Origin: Utricularia gibba
Lineage: Eukaryota; Streptophyta; Magnoliopsida; Lamiales; Lentibulariaceae
Assembly (NCBI GenBank): GCA_002189035.1
Contig: NEEC01000018.1
Location: forward strand, 1,240,001-1,304,000
Length of the DNA: 64,000 nucleotides
Direction: 5' to 3'
Shown here: piece after piece, positions 12,002 to 23,364 of the stretch
Layout: each line of letters starts with the position of its first letter
Numbering within the stretch: the stretch's first letter is position 1
Translations under genes and position numbers: made by a program
The notes under the pieces: generated by a model
Seen by the model: the letters and a program-made list of their open reading frames with translations, nothing else
The model's database searches: none
What the model was told of the DNA's origin: nothing

Positions 12002-13252
12002 TTAAAAGGGGACGACGTCGGTTACTGCGAAATCATCGGAATTGACGATGGTGTGATTGGGTAAGGAGGTCCGCAGTAACTTGAGCAGCATTTGCGCCTT
12101 CCGTTTTGCGCGCTCCGTGCAATCGCTCTGGACGAGGAGGAGGAGCTGAGTCATCACGCCGGCAGTGACGGCCTCGAGCTGAGCTCGTTCCGAAGCCGAA
12201 CAGAGAGATAGGAGAGCACCGGCTGCGTATTCTGTTGCCCGATCTGAGATCTTGAGTATGATTTTTACAAGGAGAGGAACGGTGAGTGCGTGGGAGGAGA
12301 AGGCCGCGCAACCGGCCGGAATTCGGCAGAGGAGCTCCACCGTCGCCAGAGCTCTCTCGGCGTCGCATTTCTCGAACACGGCCAGGCGGTTGATTAGTGG
12401 CTCCACCGAACCGGCGGCGACCGCCAAGTGGCGGTGCTGCTTCACCAAACATAAAGCGAATAGCGCCTTGATTCCGATTTTCAATGCGCGGGGATAAGCC
12501 AGAGGATAATTTAAAATCCCGACTATGCCTTCAAAAATGCCTTCGACGCTACTTATCTGGGCTCGTAGGTCCGGCGATCGTATTCCCGCCGCTACAATTT
12601 CAATCACCGCCGCGGAGTTGACTCGGACATCAATTGATGGATGGAACAGTAGATCCACAAAAAACCTGACCCTGTCAAGGTCCGAGGCAACATACGCACA
12701 CTCCGATTCGGTGAGTGCGAGCATCGAGAGAATAGATAGGGCTTCGAGATGCAAATCAGACAGGGGTTGCGAACCGACACCCGCGAAAAGGATCGATAGC
12801 AAAATCTGGCGTGCGTTCGTCGCAGATAGAACGTTTCGGTTCTTCTCCGAATCACGGGCCAATCCGCCAAGCCTTCTCAACGCTGCTACTCTCAAACCTA
12901 AGGATCCTGAACCTGAAGAAACTTGATTCAACAGATTTTGTATCAAAATTGGATCCGCTGGTTGCTTTGGAGTGGGTATGCGCTCGACTCCGAAGGAATG
13001 ATTTGCGACGCACCACTCCTGGATAAGCCGCCGGAGAGTATGGTTAGGAATCAGCGTGAAGTCTGTCAGCGGCGCTCGAGTGACCGGGCACGTTGTGTTT
13101 CCGGTGGCTACCCATGATTCTATGCTGGAGCGGTCGTACGTCTGACCGGTACAAACGGTCACGGGGTCACGCATCAGCTCTAGAGAAATTGGGCACCGGA
13201 AATGATACGGGATCTGCACGCCTACGTCCAGCGGCTCTAAACTTCCAGGCAT
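12002..13252 (-). CDS. PUB26: U-box E3 ubiquitin ligase, PUB25/PUB26-like
   Basis: Cytosolic plant U-box E3 ligase. The 416-residue product starts MPGSLEPLDVGVQIPYHFRCP, matching the PUB25/26 N-terminus. The U-box occupies roughly residues 14-88 (CPISLELMRDPVT, GQTYDRSSIESW, NTTCPVTRAPL, LIPNHTLRRLIQEWC). The invariant linker RIPTPKQPADP follows, then an armadillo-repeat region to the end. The gene is intronless, as in this clade. In Arabidopsis PUB25 and PUB26 ubiquitinate MYB15 in cold signalling and non-activated BIK1 in immunity; transfer of those roles here is inference. The frame is open 87 codons further upstream, but that extension is hydrophobic and not conserved in my memory of the family, so I chose 13252. 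PUB25 and PUB26 cannot be separated by eye. Confidence 0.93.
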   Translation of the reverse strand: MPGSLEPLDVGVQIPYHFRCPISLELMRDPVTVCTGQTYDRSSIESWVATGNTTCPVTRAPLTDFTLIPNHTLRRLIQEWCVANHSFGVERIPTPKQPADPILIQNLLNQVSSGSGSLGLRVAALRRLGGLARDSEKNRNVLSATNARQILLSILFAGVGSQPLSDLHLEALSILSMLALTESECAYVASDLDRVRFFVDLLFHPSIDVRVNSAAVIEIVAAGIRSPDLRAQISSVEGIFEGIVGILNYPLAYPRALKIGIKALFALCLVKQHRHLAVAAGSVEPLINRLAVFEKCDAERALATVELLCRIPAGCAAFSSHALTVPLLVKIILKISDRATEYAAGALLSLCSASERAQLEAVTAGVMTQLLLLVQSDCTERAKRKAQMLLKLLRTSLPNHTIVNSDDFAVTDVVPF

Positions 13253-16200
13253 GTTCTCTAACCTGTCTGTTCTTTCTTCCTCCGGCTTCAATTTAACGAT
13301 GCTCTTCGGAACTCCCAATTCACACAAGTGGAAAGAGCTATAGCCAACGAGAGAAGAGAGGGGAATAGGTATGCTACTAATCTCAGAAACCACTGAAAGT
13401 TTTCTTTGATTGTGTTGGGGAAGAGATGGGGATATACAAATACAAATATTGTATATGGGAACAGAGAGATACTTCTCTGCGTTTTTATTCTGACCGATTT
13501 GTACCTTGTTCACCGATCACCCCTAATGTCTAGTCGGACACACGTGTGGTTTATTAACACCGCGATATGGTTAGAGTCTTACCGTAGTTGAGAGATTGGG
13601 TTAAGTGGGGTTTTCGGTCAAAGAGAATGAGGGGGGACCTCTTTTCTGGAGGATGACACTGTGGGACTGGCGACCGCCACCGGAGACTGCCGAGTCTCTC
13701 TCCCTCAGGTTCACATATCTCGGGATAGATAAATCAAATGGTCCTTATTCTCGGTTTTATCATTTTTTTGGTTGCTGTGGATGGTACTTCGGCTATTCCC
13801 CTAGCCCTATTCTTTCGCATGTAACTCATGGTGGCCGTAAATATTGTATTCATAGATTAGTAATGGTGTTGGAGTATCTATCATATGTTGGGCACAGCAT
13901 GATCATTCCATGGACTTGCTTTCAAAATATATCTCCGATATCTTTGACTAGTATGATTCCATAGTATGATGTATGCTCCCACCGCCAATTAATGCAGAGT
14001 GCGAATGCTGATTCTTAGTACACTTAAATTTGTTCAGGTGCCGTTTTATGGAAGTAAACTCATTTGGTCTCAAGTTTACTTAGTTACTATTTTGCTCTCG
14101 CATTAACCAGCTATCTCTGTAGATTCTGTTGGTAGAGCATTTTGTTTTTTTTTCCCTATAGAAGAATCGCCAGCCTTTGCTCATTTTTTTCTCCCTTTGA
14201 CCGTAGACTGTGTTCCTGTCTGGTCTATGAGCATCTTTCTGTACATATTGAATGCGTATGAATAATTTTGGCTTGATCAGCCAGGTCTGTTTCGAAGAAG
14301 AACCTGCATATACTTACAAGGGTCACATATTTACTTACCAAAAATGAGGCTTCTGTGAGGTGAGCACTAGCTGGCGAGGTCCCCAAACCTCAGAAACATG
14401 GATGACTGATAGAAACTAGACCTTGCTTTTCGTAGGGACAATTATGCTCCTTGATGTTGTTCAGGCAACTTTCGTTTGCATCTTTAAATGCATCAAATTA
14501 CAAACAAGCCGACCTGGTAGCTGCCTATCCTGAATTTAACTTTGCAATGGACCATTTTTTTATGGAGTGATTCAGTTTCACTTTTATGTTCTACAGAGAA
14601 GTATTAAACCAGCACGAGGTCTGGAGCCGTGTGCTACAGAAAATGACCTATTTGCTGTGTGTAGGTTCGTTCCCCTTCTCCTCTGCTAGGTCAACATGTG
14701 CTGTAGAAAACAGGGGAAGGCAACAAAAGTGCAATAGTTGAGCAGTAGCCGTTCCTTTTATGACTTATCACATTGATTAGGTTGTTTGCATGAACTTGGA
14801 GCCTGCCAAATGCAGTGGAAATGCACCGGTTGACCAGAGATGAGAAATTAAAACAGCGCTACTTTCTACCTCTCAGTTGGATTCCATACAAATTCAGAGA
14901 GGTATTCAATTGGTATTGACCACTCTTGAGTGAATGAATGGTTAGTCTTCAGTCAGTCAGTCAAGGGGTTCGCCCCCACAGATAATTTCCTCCCATTTGC
15001 CCCCTCATTGAATGGTTTCTTGTCTTATTGTTTGTCAAAGTCAAGAAATAGTGTATTATCATTATTAGATCATAACAGTATTATTATAATGTCCAGCCAG
15101 GATGTTTGCTACAGAAGAAAAGGCGTAAGTGACAAAGGAGCAGCGAACAAATGAAAGACAGACCCCCCTCTTGATCGTTCTGCGTGGGGTCCGGATGTGG
15201 TGGGCGCGCCCACATCGGTAATGGTAGGTCAAGGGTCAAAGATGAGCACAGAAATGCGCGGGGGACAGCCTGCCAAGTGCCTTTCTCTCTTACTTTTCAA
15301 ATTTTCTTCATTTTCCTTGTCCAATTCAACTTTGGCAATTGGCATACATCCACGTCTTCCTCTATCTATTCCACTATTCCTACAGACCCACCACCCTTTT
15401 CGCTATCCCTCTCTATTTTTTTATTAACATCAACACTGGACTAGCTCGGAACCTGCTGCCCACTGTTACTTTTTATTGAATGGGTTCTCTTTAATCAATG
15501 AAAAGTTCTCTTGCAGACATGAGTAGGAGGAGCCAAATTAAAGCTGCTGGAGCGGGAGAAGAGGAAAACAGACAGACCACTAGCAAGAGAGGGGGGAGAC
15601 TGGAGAGATTCCGGTTGCCAGTAGCTGTCTGTCTAAATGAATTGAATTCAATTCCACCACACCCCAAATCAGATGGTCAGACGGGAATCTCTCTATCCAT
15701 TTCACCTTTTTTCTCGAGCTTCGTTTTGACCCTAAATGCTCATGATGTCTATCTTTCCAACCTGATTACACTACACCTAAACTTTGTTACATTAAAAGTC
15801 GTGTTGTGTATAGCGTGGCATGTTGATCCCGTTGTCGTGTTATTTGGTGTTGTGCAGATGGAAGGACATGAAGATCGTGGAGGGGAGGAGATGATAGCGC
15901 CGCGTGGTGCTGCGGGCGGGTGTCTGCAGTCAAGCAGGCAGCGCCTGGCCCCGAGTAACGTGACTAGCGAAAAAACAAGGGGCGTGCAGTTGTTCCCTCT
16001 CTCGGCTCGTGGCGTGTAGGGTCTTGTCCCCCCTTCCACGAGCGTCCACTCATCCCAGCCAAGGTAACTATCCCCTCCATTACTCTTTTTATTTTTTATT
16101 TTTTAAATCTTGCAAATACCCTACGTGTGTCTTCCCCCAGTAATAAATACATGTCTGCGCCTCCTTTATTTATTAATTGCCAAGCAGATTTTATTTGGTT

Positions 16201-17969
16201 CTGAAATTTGAAAAAAAAAACGAAAAAAAGACCTTATTTCTTCTCCTGTGGTTACAAGTTACAACATCATGCATCACGCTAGAAAGTAGACGTGGACTTT
16301 CCTGATTTTGAAAATTAAAAATGTAGAACTCGTAATTTACAAAGGGGTCTGCTAATTTGACTTAAATCAACGTTTAGCATGCGGTTCACTTTTCCTATGG
16401 AATGTGCGTGACATTGTTAGCTGTGTTGATACAATAGGAGCATCAAAACCTTTCCCATATACCTGATTATCAGATGTTTTAGATCATATGTTTGATTGAT
16501 TACTTCCAGAATTCATTTGATCTATCACAAAAGGAAACTCTTTTTCATAAACAACTTCTAATAGACACAAGACCATGAAATCATGTTAGTTACTGTAACT
16601 CCCCATCTTCTGAGTAAGTTTAGAAAAGTTTATTAACTGGATGTGGTTTTTCAGGGTTGGATTTGCATCGTCATGAAAATTGCAATAACTTTATCTCTAG
16701 ATTCAGCTTTAAGATTTTGATTTGGTTTTGCAGTCGTAAATTGTTCATTTGTGTCTTCTTTCCTACCGTGCGAAGCCTTAGGGTGGTTTTGTAAAGTATA
16801 TTGTGTGCGGGTGATAGGCACTAATCATGAATCCGAACGCGGATTGGAATGTGGCCATTGGGGCGTGTGGGGTGGGTGGGTGGGTGGATGGGTATCCCGC
16901 TGTTTGGAGTCGGTCTAGAGAATGGTGAACTGGCCTTGGGCCTCATCTTGTCCTCTTGGTGTCGCCCCAGTTGGCACACACATTCCATTCCTCCCTCTCT
17001 TTTTGTTTCCCCTTCTCATCAATTATTGTGTTAGCAGTGTTAGGACTGTGCGGAATCATTAGTTTAATGCTTTGCTTTCTATCTTCTCACTGTTGGCTAC
17101 ACGAACACGCCACAACGTGACGTGTCTTCGTCGTGGCCTTATGAACCGTGATACTTTTTAATATCATAGTGAGCAGTGGGCCAGTAGCGTGTCTATTTTT
17201 TTGTTTGGAGGGGTAACCAACGAGGCCCAGGGTTTGAATTCATAGGCAAAGTTTACATGGGCCGAGAGGGTGGGTTCTTCCCCCCCTGCTTCGAGCGAAG
17301 CCCATGAAAAATGGACCTGTTTATTCTTGGGCCTCATCAAGTGTGGCCTAGACGCTAGGTCATTTGATAGGATGTAAAAAATTTATTTATGTTCAATAAT
17401 GGTTGTTAATCGTGTGTTTGTAAACAATAATATGTAATACTTAAAATAAAATATTCAATCATTTTTTTATTTAATCTCATATTTGTGATGAAACATAAAT
17501 TCATTTATTATGTTATTTAGTAATTAGTGTATTCTAAAGTATTATTTTCCTTATTATTTTAAAAGAATTCCAATTATATAAATTTAATTATAAAACTTTT
17601 TATAAAACATGTTATAAATAATTTTTCATAAAATAACACTTTAGTCTTTTCAAAACACATGAATATTTTTGAAATCATTCATTTTTGTGTGAATTGATCC
17701 AAATCTTACTTAATATCGAACAAATTAAAATCTCATACAAAACTAATCATAGTTCTAATCTCTGATACATCATGCATGCTAAAGGACCAAGGATAAGGAG
17801 GCATTGGTACAAAATCCAGCATGAATAAAACCTGTGCTGTTGAGCGCCAACTCCCTAACTCGGCCTTGGAAATAAAAGAAGACCACTCAATACAACCTGA
17901 AACTACTTACCATCAAACTGCATTGAAAAATTATTCACTTTCACCTGAGGAGTTGGAAGCGTAAATTCC
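13253..17969. other. 4.7-kb region without a supported gene
   Basis: The first few hundred bases are the PUB leader and promoter. From 13.6 to 17 kb base composition is balanced, unlike the AT-rich spacers elsewhere, and several frames of 60-170 residues occur (for example 15498-16019 +). None shows a domain, coherent splice structure or family resemblance. A promoter region, a non-coding transcript or old decayed sequence are all possible. I looked for conserved plant microRNA sequences by eye and recognised none. A G-quadruplex candidate lies at 16869-16892. Confidence 0.3.
16869..16892 (+). other. G-quadruplex-forming candidate
   Basis: G-runs at 16869-16872, 16874-16876, 16878-16880, 16882-16884 and 16890-16892, with single-base loops between the first four. 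This satisfies the G3+N1-7 pattern on the plus strand with very short loops, which usually favours stable folding. No gene start is close, so a function is not implied. Confidence 0.6.
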
Positions 17970-18808
17970 CTAAGAAGCCAGAATTCTTTCGATGGCGTTG
18001 ACGTAGAAGCTTTTGGGCATGGTGCCGAGAATGGAGTCGCGTTTCTCGCCATCCTTGAACAGCAGCACCATCGGCACAGCCTTGACATCGCAGCTGTCGG
18101 CAAGTTGGAAGTCCCTGTCTGCATCAATCACAAAGCAGTTCAGCCTCCCCGCGTACTCCGTCGCGATCTCATCGATCAGTCGATGGACCATGCGGCATGG
18201 GCCACACCAACCGGTGTAGAACTCCACCAGAACCGGAGACTTGCTGTCTATCACCAGTTTCTCCCATGTCTTTCCCGTGACTGGTGAAGCTGCAGCAGAA
18301 AATGGAGTGAGTGGCATTCATGTTAGAGCACAAAAGATGATGATGCATGATCATCACAATTGGCGCTTTAGAACAGGAAATGATGACAAAGGATCGATGT
18401 GGGATACGCCCCAAACAGTCAGATTTCACAAACGATGATGACAAAGGAACTGGTTAATCATAATACAAGAAAGAGAGCTGTCCAATGATGTGATCGCCAC
18501 ATAATCAGTCCTGATTTAAAGAAGAGATGCCCCGAGGCAACCGACAGTACGGATTAGGGATCCAGCGATCCCTAGAAATAATCGAAAGGAGAGATGGTTA
18601 CCAGAATTGACTCACTTTTGTGATCCCCAAGGCAGGATACCAGAACCGATGCTCTGGCGGTGTGGAGCCTCTTGCCCGCCGGAAACGGGACCTGGAATCC
18701 GGGGGCCCTCCGCTGTAGATCCAACGCATTCTGTGACACACCGTAATACAACCGCTGCTTAACACACGGAAGCGAAATGGAAGCTGCGAAGCCACATGAA
18801 GCAGCCAT
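17970..18808 (-). CDS. Chloroplast thioredoxin m-type (m3-like)
   Basis: Plastid protein-disulfide reductase. Two exons: 18616-18808 ends at a perfect donor (A|GTGAGT), and 17970-18289 starts after a TGCTGCAG acceptor. They join in phase to 170 residues. The first 60 or so residues are rich in Ser, Ala and Arg and fit a transit peptide. The thioredoxin fold follows with [13 protein letters not shown] containing the WCGPC active site, then the cis-proline loop at [10 protein letters not shown]. The ending [16 protein letters not shown] resembles m-type proteins, in my recollection closest to TRX-M3, which in Arabidopsis affects plasmodesmatal transport; that sub-assignment is tentative. A frame open past the donor is intron read-through. 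Confidence 0.9.
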
Positions 18809-19274
18809 CTTTCACACCTGCAAAGGATCGGAATCAAGAATCCATTTTCCTGCTGCGTTCATACAGCAAGAAAAAAAAAGAAAGGTTTGTTGCGGTACCT
18901 GTAGCCTGCTGATAAACGTGGAAATAGGAGCAGTTTTGATGGCGATGCCGCTACCTTAGGCTTACTTAATACTCCCACATCCCATTAAATGGGCTTAAAC
19001 TACAGTTATCAATATAATTAAAAAAGGGCTAAATCAATGATCAGAGCCGGTTCAGAAAATGACCAGTCGGACCGGAACGGTTCGGGTCCAAGTAACAACA
19101 ATGCAATTCTTCAGCAAGACCATTCACGCATCAAAAGGACACCATACGGTTCGTGTTCATCAGATAGTCAAGAGAAAGAGGTCGAACCTTGATGTTCTTC
19201 TATGGCGGCGTTACTTCTTCCATGTTCTTTTTCAATCAGTCTCCGAGTGCAACGGGTGCCTTGGCATCGCAAGC
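18809..19274. other. Thioredoxin upstream region
   Basis: Leader and promoter of the thioredoxin gene, followed by bases 19040-19270 with no recognisable coding content beyond the edge of the MCCB pseudogene. Confidence 0.35.
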
Positions 19275-20340
19275 TCACATTCTGAAGGGTACCGTTTTGC
19301 CGAAGCAACAAGACATTCCTGGTATCCGCAGGGTCGATGACTCCATCGTCCCAAAACCTTGCTGTGGAGTAATATGGGCAGGCTTCTTGATCGATGATCT
19401 GGTACCTGAACTCCAGATTTTTTTCTTGTTGGCATAGCAAATCAGCACCACGCCTCATCCATCTGGCTTCAAGGAAGAAAGCCTCTGTATATGATGTCAC
19501 TGATCTACGAAACTCTTAGTACCATGACTCATCCTGCCTCAACAAAAAAAATCAGCCCGGGAATATAAGCACCATCAGCAGCACAAGAACTAGAACCAAC
19601 TCTATCTGTGGAATGCCTTCAGTAGGCATCTGAGATTGCTTGTAAAAAATTCTGCTGAAGTTTTCTTTGTCAGGAAAGACCTCAACGTGCTTTGGATATC
19701 AACAAGGTACATGCAAGGAGATTTGCATTGAGAAACAAATTCTTGTGCTCCGAGATGCCTTGGTAGTAATAGGATAGTAGGTTCCACCCTTCACTGTAGG
19801 ATCATTAGCAACAAACATACAGAGTTTCCCATGAATCGGTCCAATGCCAGTGATTACTCCATCTGACGGCATTGGATCATGTATAGTTCATAGCCAGCGA
19901 ACTAAGTTCAGAAAAGCAGGAAATCACACACTAAGCATAATATAACAAAGGACGCCATTGCAGAAAAGTGTTTTACTAGCACATAATCCTATGCACAATC
20001 CGAAGTTCATCAAGCATACAAACTTAAAAATATTGACAAGTGCAAATCTGAGAAAGCTCAAGAAACGAAGATCCAAGATCAATCAACGATCAATTGTTTA
20101 CCTAAGAGGAAACTTATTCCATCTTCTGTTCCGATTCTCCACCTCTCTTCATCACCTGCTGAATGTGAGACTGAAGCTGAGCGATGAGTCCTTCTACAGC
20201 TTCAGAGTTGCGAAGAAGGCTTCGGAGCTCCGAAAAGACCGTATTGGGAAGGACACTGAAACAAAAAAATCTGAAAAAAGTGTTCGGCTCGGAGCAGTCG
20301 GCGATATCCTCCTCGCCGCTCGCCGAACACGGCAGCATTT
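19275..20340 (-). pseudogene. MCCB: Decayed copy of methylcrotonoyl-CoA carboxylase beta (MCCB)
   Basis: The parent gene encodes the mitochondrial carboxyltransferase subunit of leucine breakdown. Reading leftward, bases 20260-20114 give NSEAVEGLIAQLQSHIQQV, the N-terminal region, ending at a premature stop. Bases 19925-19870 hold the ELSQLAGHELY-like block broken by frameshifts. Bases 19876-19760 give [20 protein letters not shown] and GGTYYPIT. A shift leads to [20 protein letters not shown], then another to VFPDKENFSRIFY and EGIPQI. Near 19600 a GSCTAGGAYIP-like block remains. About 300 codons of the centre are then missing. Bases 19410-19310 give [19 protein letters not shown], and after one more shift the natural carboxyl end FRM* appears at 19275. 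At least five frameshifts and the deletion make it non-functional. A working copy is expected elsewhere. I could not decide between a decayed duplicate and a retrocopy. Confidence 0.88.
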
Positions 20341-20900
20341 CGGAGTGTGGCTTCCCGATCAGATAGCAACCCAGCGACGTCGTTTATCGTAGCGATCCGG
20401 GTCTCTACTATTGGGCCGATCGCCTGTTGGGGCCCATCCAACACATGCCCATTACTTGGGACTATTTCAGAAAAAGGCTCTGAGATTTTTTTTTCACAAA
20501 TAAATATACTTTTTATTATTTTTTACATTAGACATTTAATTCTGAATAAATTTATATATCTCTCATACAATTATTCAAAATATTAAAAATAAATTATCAG
20601 TTCACTTTAATTTAAATTATTAAATATATTAATATCTCTTATTCATATTTATTAATAATCCATAAATTATATCTTATTCAAAAATATTGAATATTATATT
20701 TATTTAAAAAAATTATCATTTTTTTCGATTTTAAATAGTTCATAGTAACATATGAAATAAATTTCATAGTCTTTTTGACTTTTATTGACGTTCTTTATGT
20801 AATATTTTATAAAATTTCTTTTGATTTACATAAATATAAATTATAAATTATTTTCGTAATATAAAAATGTATCCAAAAGAAATAGAAACTATTTCCCCAC
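20341..20900. other. AT-rich spacer between MCCB remnant and COR27/28-like gene
   Basis: Bases 20341-20460 may still contain decayed MCCB leader sequence. Bases 20480-20870 are AT-rich with nothing recognisable. Confidence 0.35.
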
Positions 20901-20928
20901 ATGGATGCAGAAGCACGCGCGGCTTACG

Positions 20929-21018
20929 AAAATATCTGGCTTCGATTGGAGATGCAACGTCCAGATATTTTTCTTTTGTTCATCAATCCAACATCGTACA
21001 CGTCCTTTTTGACACGTG
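20929..21018 (+). promoter_or_regulatory. Two evening elements and a G-box upstream of COR27/28-like gene
   Basis: An evening element AAAATATCT lies at 20929-20937 and a second, inverted copy at 20963-20971, both continued by GG. A G-box core CACGTG (context ACACGTGT, also ABRE-like) lies at 21013-21018. Evening elements bind CCA1/LHY/RVE MYB factors and are known to drive circadian and cold induction of COR27 and COR28 in Arabidopsis. The pair sits 155-200 bases before the chosen start codon, a normal promoter distance. Confidence 0.75.
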
Positions 21019-21125
21019 TAAAAAGGTCTTTTATGTGGATGCTTCATCTAGTTTCTCCCGCTTTCCTTCTTCTTCTGGTTTTTCTACGCTTGTTCTGTAT
21101 ATTTTCTCTTGCGATTTGCAGTTGG

Positions 21126-22187
21126 ATGGAAGGAGAACGCCGCAGTATGATCCTCTCTCCGCCTCCAAGGTCGGAGGGCCAAGAGACGAGTATTTCAGCA
21201 TCAGATTCGTCGTCGGTTGCAGGTGTAAATTGCGAAGAAATATTTCCTTTCTCCGGGGATGTGATGCTGGTAATTCCTCTTTTTAACCTCGATTTTTTGT
21301 TGCAATAACTAGTTGTGATCTCGTTCGGTTAACTGAGAGGAAAATGGGGAGTTCTTGAGAATTAGGTGTTTTTTCGTCGTCTGATAATTCCCATCCTTGT
21401 CGCATGATTGCTGAGACTTCAGTTTCTTTTCCTAATTGTTTGGTGAGGTGGTAGATGAGGAGGATTCCCTATAAAGAGATCTTGATGTAAAAAGGATGAT
21501 GTTTCCGGATTTCTCATTTTTTGTCTGCAGAATACTGGAGGAACTTGGACAGATGAGAAGCACAGCATGTACCTGAATCAATTGGAACTTTCATTTGTCA
21601 GGAAGCTCCATGAAACAAAATGTTTGCGTAGTCCCCCTCAGATGACCGATCCATGTCCAGAAAGTGTTGGATAAATGACGCGTCTTCCTATGAGGTTGGC
21701 AACATTCTCTCTATCTATTGGTAAACCTCTGAAGTTATGGAAAATAGCTTGTCTTTTTGTCTACAATTTTGGAGTTCAGAGTTTAGTCTCTGCTTTTTAT
21801 TGCAGAAGGGTTGTCAACGAGACATCAACACTTCAAAGGGAAAACCCTTATCCAGTGTTTCAGTATACAAAAGCAAGTATATGGCAATGCACACGACATC
21901 CGTATCGAAGCCTCTGGGATATGAGAGCCATTGTCACAGGACAAAGCATGCACACAGAGTTGCATCTCTTGGATCAGCCACAGGTTGGAATTTTGCATTT
22001 TAGAATTCACTTATTCCGATCAACCATACTCTAACTCGATTCACATTTTTTAATGAGAAAATGCTTCAAATCTATAACCTCTCTTGCAGAGGGTACAGGG
22101 CAGAACTTTTTTACGGAAAACAACAGAAGTGGATACAGTTCCGGGGTTGGGGCTCGAGGATACCCGAGAGCTTTAGCTGAGAATCAA
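21126..22187 (+). CDS. COR27/COR28-like cold- and clock-regulated protein (frame broken by one base)
   Basis: Small nuclear protein; in Arabidopsis COR27/28 link cold, light and the clock. Exon 1 (21126-21269) starts MEGERRSMILSPPPRSEGQE and ends FPFSGDVML. Exon 2 (21531-21694) carries the family signature GTWTDEKHSMYLNQLELSFV. Read as is, exon 2 stops at TAA 21670-21672. Adding one base in the C5 run near 21635 opens the frame to a GAG|GTTGGC donor with phase 0, as exon 3 (21806-21983, KGCQRDINTSKGKPLSS) needs. Exon 3 joins exon 4 (22090-22187, GTGQNFFTENNRSG) in phase, recalling the family's DQNF block. The last exon, perhaps from 22330, is unclear because neither frame there ends convincingly. 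The upstream ATG at 20901 would add a hydrophobic stretch and overlap the evening elements, so I rejected it. Confidence 0.65.
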
Positions 22188-22663
22188 GTAAGTTTTCTGT
22201 AATATTCTCAATCCAAAAGCCGCGCTCTTTCTACAAATCACATTGTTACACTCACACTATTCCTTTGTTCCAGAATTTGCCCTCCTTCATGTGTTCTGAA
22301 TCAGAGCTCTAACTGATCAATGAATGCAGAACTACCAAAGCCTGCTAAGTTCTCCTCAGTTGTTCAAAAGCAGGAGAGTTCCGGCAATCTTGGTGAGAGT
22401 ACACATATGCACGTACATATAGCCTGTAGAGTTTTTGGTGTCTTGTTTATTGAACCTTGCAGTTTGACACGAAAACTGCAAACATGACTAATCAATCGAG
22501 TGTAACTTCACAATTCCAATGCACTATTGATGATATAATAGTATGACTGTTGCACCATGTGAATGTTTGATTGGTTTAAGCGCATATTAAGTTCATCTCT
22601 AGTTTTTTTTCATATAAACTAATCGTCTAATTCATATTTTAATTAAAATAGTATCTGATCCTA
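22188..22663. other. Probable 3' end of COR27/28-like gene and spacer
   Basis: A TGCAG acceptor at 22329 could begin a terminal exon containing either NYQSLLSSPQLFKS or, in another frame, PKPAKFSSVVQKQESSG; I cannot choose. The rest appears to be 3' untranslated and spacer sequence. Confidence 0.3.
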
Positions 22664-22898
22664 AAGTAATATTCTGAAAAAATTTTAAAACATATTTCTA
22701 TTTTTTAAAAATAAAAATAGTTTTATTTTAGAACATTTTTAATTATAAAAGTAATTCTATCAAAAATAATTTTAAAATTATAACTACAAAAGTTATTTTT
22801 AGAAAAATAATGAGTTATTTATTTTTATTTTTTATTTTTATTTTTTAAAAATAATTTTGAAAAGTAAAAATAAGTTTTAAAAATTTTTAAGAACACTG
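22664..22898. mobile_element. hAT-like MITE, copy 2
   Basis: Roughly 235 bp, AT-rich, sharing AAAAATAGTTTTATTTT and AAGTAATTCTATCAAAAAT blocks with the copies at 7691 and 26906. The right end is well kept and reads CAGTGTTCTTAAAAATTTTT on the minus strand, matching the left end of copy 1. The left end is degraded. No target-site duplication is evident. Confidence 0.65.
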
Positions 22899-23364
22899 TT
22901 TAATTTTTTTGTTTGATACTGTTTTTATGTTTTTAACTACAGTGTACCAAAATTAAAAAAAAAAGATTTGTTGAAGGTTCAAGGTCAAAATGGGAGGTCC
23001 ATTTTTCTCACATGCTGTATCTGAAGCATATGACCCAAATTGCATAACTTGATTCTTCATCGCTCGCTTGCGTTTCCCTACCTACATGCTGATTCCCGTG
23101 GGTTAGCTTCCTACAGGTAGGCGTTAATACTGGGAAGAATACAGATGAACTGGAGGAGAACACAAGGCATGGAGTGCGAAATGAAGGGTTTGGTGTTGAG
23201 GTTGTTGGGAGAGGGTTGACAAAACCACAGCAAACCCTTTTCTTGTCTTCGTGTGTTGGAACCATGCCCTCCTTGCGAGAGATGGGGCTCTTCCCTAACG
23301 ATTTGTCTAAGCTCTCGTTCTTCTCTTCTCAATTTTGATTTTCGCGGCGGTTATTTCCGAGTTC
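22899..23364. other. FUT11-like upstream region
   Basis: Leader and promoter of the downstream fucosyltransferase gene. Open frames on the minus strand at 23008-23332 overlap each other and show no family resemblance. Confidence 0.35.

Noticed and set aside
12033-13296. Several 60-139-residue frames overlapping the PUB gene
   Set aside because: GC-rich exons generate open frames in other phases. The U-box/ARM frame explains the region fully.
15498-16019. 173-residue plus-strand frame
   Set aside because: No recognisable domain, biased low-complexity composition and no splice context. I left it as part of the unassigned region.
20114-20338. Independent 74-residue small protein gene
   Set aside because: Its second half matches the N-terminal region of MCCB, and further MCCB pieces follow on the same strand, so it is part of the pseudogene.
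20901-21125. Upstream start for the COR27/28-like protein
   Set aside because: It would add about 75 mostly hydrophobic residues and place both evening elements inside coding sequence.
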